Of a DNA stretch of 6,843 nucleotides, positions 5,577 to 6,843 are shown in pieces (positions within the stretch are counted from its first letter, which is position 1; the number at the start of each line of letters is the position of its first letter). The stretch is from Candidatus Thiodiazotropha taylori (lineage in GTDB: Bacteria; Pseudomonadota; Gammaproteobacteria; Chromatiales; Chromatiaceae), in assembly GCA_019100305.1 (NCBI GenBank), contig JAHRHW010000237.1, forward strand, positions 1 through 6,843, given 5' to 3'. The translations under genes and the position numbers were made by a program. Below the pieces are notes generated by a model that saw nothing but the letters and a program-made list of their open reading frames with translations, made no database searches and was not told the origin of the DNA.

Positions 5577-6843
5577 CAGAATAACCACGAAGGTGGCCAT
5601 GATCAGCAGCAGCAGATAGCGCGGCTGCACCAACAGGTCCTCGATATGCTGAACATATTTGCCGAGGTGCTGGATGACCGCTAGCAGGCCCTCACCGCCG
5701 CCGCGTAGGACTAGGTGCTCCTCGAACCAGCCGAACAGCGAGGCCAGCCACTCCATCATGCGGCCCATAAAGCCGCGGCCGTGGCCGATATCACCGGTAT
5801 CGCCCTCGACCAGGGCATCGCCGAGTCGGCGTGACTCCCATTGGGCCAGGGAGGAGACCGCGCTGGCCGAACCCGGCAGGCCGATGAAGCGGTTGACGAT
5901 GCGTTCGTCGAAGTTCTGCATATCCTTCGACATCTGCTTGCTGGGTTTGACCAGCAGCAAGTCGGCCAGATGATCCAGCCAGAAGCGCTGCAGCGCGGCG
6001 GTGTAGAGCCAGTGTTGGCGCGCCAGCCAACCGCGTAGCGGACGGTTGGGCCGCATCATCATGTGCATGTGGGACGGGGCGCTGAGGAACTGATAAGCGC
6101 GCCACAGGGCATGAGCGGCCAGATGCCAGGCTGCAAACTCCGACCATCCCAGGCCACACCAGAGGAACATCAGTCCGATTTGGGTGGTGACGGCGAACAT
6201 CAGTGCACTTTTGACGTCGGTCTGCACCAAGCCGCCGAGAAAGCCGTAGAGCGCGGTCAGGGAGCCCAGTACGACCAGCGCCATCATCAGCATCGGGTTG
6301 TGTTCGAACACCGGCGCCATGCGGATCACCAGGTAGACTCCGGCGTGGACCATCACCGCGCCATAGAAGACGGCGCTCGACGAGGTCGGCCCCTCCAGGG
6401 CGCGCGAGATCCAGGCGGCGAAGGGTACCAGTGCCGATTTGGCGGCGGCGGCAATCAGAAAACCGAAGGCGAGCAGGCCGACGCTGAGGGTCTCGATGAA
6501 GTCAACACCGTGGTTGAGCATGGGCCACTCGCCGCTGCCGAGCCAGGTGAATGAGAGGTAGATGCCGAGGATGAAGCCGGCATCGCCGATGCGGTTGGTG
6601 ACGAAGGCGCGGGTGGCGTTGGCAGTTGCCGTGGGACGGTCATAGGCGTAGGCGATCAACAGGTAGGAGCTGACGCCCGCCAGTTCCCAGCCGACGAAGG
6701 TGAGCACCGCGTTGCCCGCCGTCACGATCAGCAGCATGGCAGCGGTAAAGAGGCTCATGACCAGGAAGAAACGCTGGAACCCCGCCTCGCGGTGCAGATA
6801 GTTGACAGAGAAGCGCAGGGTGATGAAGCAGAGGAAGGCGACC
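5574..6843 (-). CDS. NuoL-like antiporter subunit (partial, 5' end outside the window), short form
   Basis: 422 codons are visible, open to the window edge; counting from the Met at 6758, the frame continues 28 residues upstream without a stop. NuoL landmarks are FVGWELAGVSSYLLI (Glu25), NRIGDAGFILG (Asp59), AAAKSALVPFAAW (Lys107), EGPTSSSAVFYGAVMVHAG (122-140), QTDVKSALMF (Lys183) and HLAAHALWRAYQFLSAPS (212-229). Differences from standard NuoL: the IHAATMV motif is FYGAVMV, so the conserved His is Tyr132, and the Lys of HAFFKA is Arg220. After the APSHMH block there is no helix 11-14 region and no GFxSKD motif. Instead come about 150 mostly polar residues resembling the NuoL C-terminal segment (RFWLDHLADLLLVKP) and one final helix (380-394). 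Full length would be near 510 residues against about 613 for NuoL. I recall short NuoL-like subunits of this sort, including DabB-like proteins; it is probably a natural subfamily rather than a broken gene. It is the first visible gene of the operon. Confidence 0.85.
   Translation of the reverse strand, partial: VAFLCFITLRFSVNYLHREAGFQRFFLVMSLFTAAMLLIVTAGNAVLTFVGWELAGVSSYLLIAYAYDRPTATANATRAFVTNRIGDAGFILGIYLSFTWLGSGEWPMLNHGVDFIETLSVGLLAFGFLIAAAAKSALVPFAAWISRALEGPTSSSAVFYGAVMVHAGVYLVIRMAPVFEHNPMLMMALVVLGSLTALYGFLGGLVQTDVKSALMFAVTTQIGLMFLWCGLGWSEFAAWHLAAHALWRAYQFLSAPSHMHMMMRPNRPLRGWLARQHWLYTAALQRFWLDHLADLLLVKPSKQMSKDMQNFDERIVNRFIGLPGSASAVSSLAQWESRRLGDALVEGDTGDIGHGRGFMGRMMEWLASLFGWFEEHLVLRGGGEGLLAVIQHLGKYVQHIEDLLVQPRYLLLLIMATFVVIL

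Overview
The window looks like part of a proteobacterial chromosome (Shine-Dalgarno sites, sigma70-like promoter, GC-rich respiratory genes). A chemolithoautotrophic gammaproteobacterium is my guess from gene content only; no taxonomic marker is present.

Right half (2542-6843, minus strand, roughly 58-60% GC in the stretches I counted): a tight three-gene operon of antiporter-like membrane subunits of the complex I / Mrp family (PF00361). In transcription order they are a NuoL-like subunit (5' end outside the window), a NuoM-like subunit with degenerate proton-path residues, and a canonical-looking NuoM. Spacers are 12 and 2 bp. No NuoN, hydrophilic or Fe-S subunit follows.

Middle (about 855-2468, minus strand, clearly lower GC): a protein I assign to the LCIB-type beta-carbonic anhydrase family, starting about 85 bp after the last NuoM and in the same direction. 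Its intact frame stops at 1311, but sensible protein sequence continues in other frames to about 855. The gene may therefore have lost a C-terminal extension to frameshifts, or the assembly may contain indels.

Left part (1-798): a frameshifted small gene of the CaMKII-association / SgcJ-EcaC cystatin-like fold (432-798, minus), the fold that includes iota-class carbonic anhydrases; a putative promoter at 862-890; the fossil 3' end of a group II intron (213-410, plus) with the frameshifted C-terminus of its reverse transcriptase/maturase and domains V and VI; and a fragment of an unidentified minus-strand gene (1-213) that stops at the intron remnant.

Working model: NuoL-like, degenerate NuoM and NuoM form a membrane module that could couple an ion or redox gradient to vectorial CO2 hydration by the LCIB-like protein. 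This is analogous to cyanobacterial NDH-1MS (NdhF3/NdhD3/CupA) and to DabB/DabA, but with a different carbonic anhydrase family. The iota-CA-like gene next door strengthens the inorganic-carbon theme. Gene families are read from the sequence; the joint function is inference.
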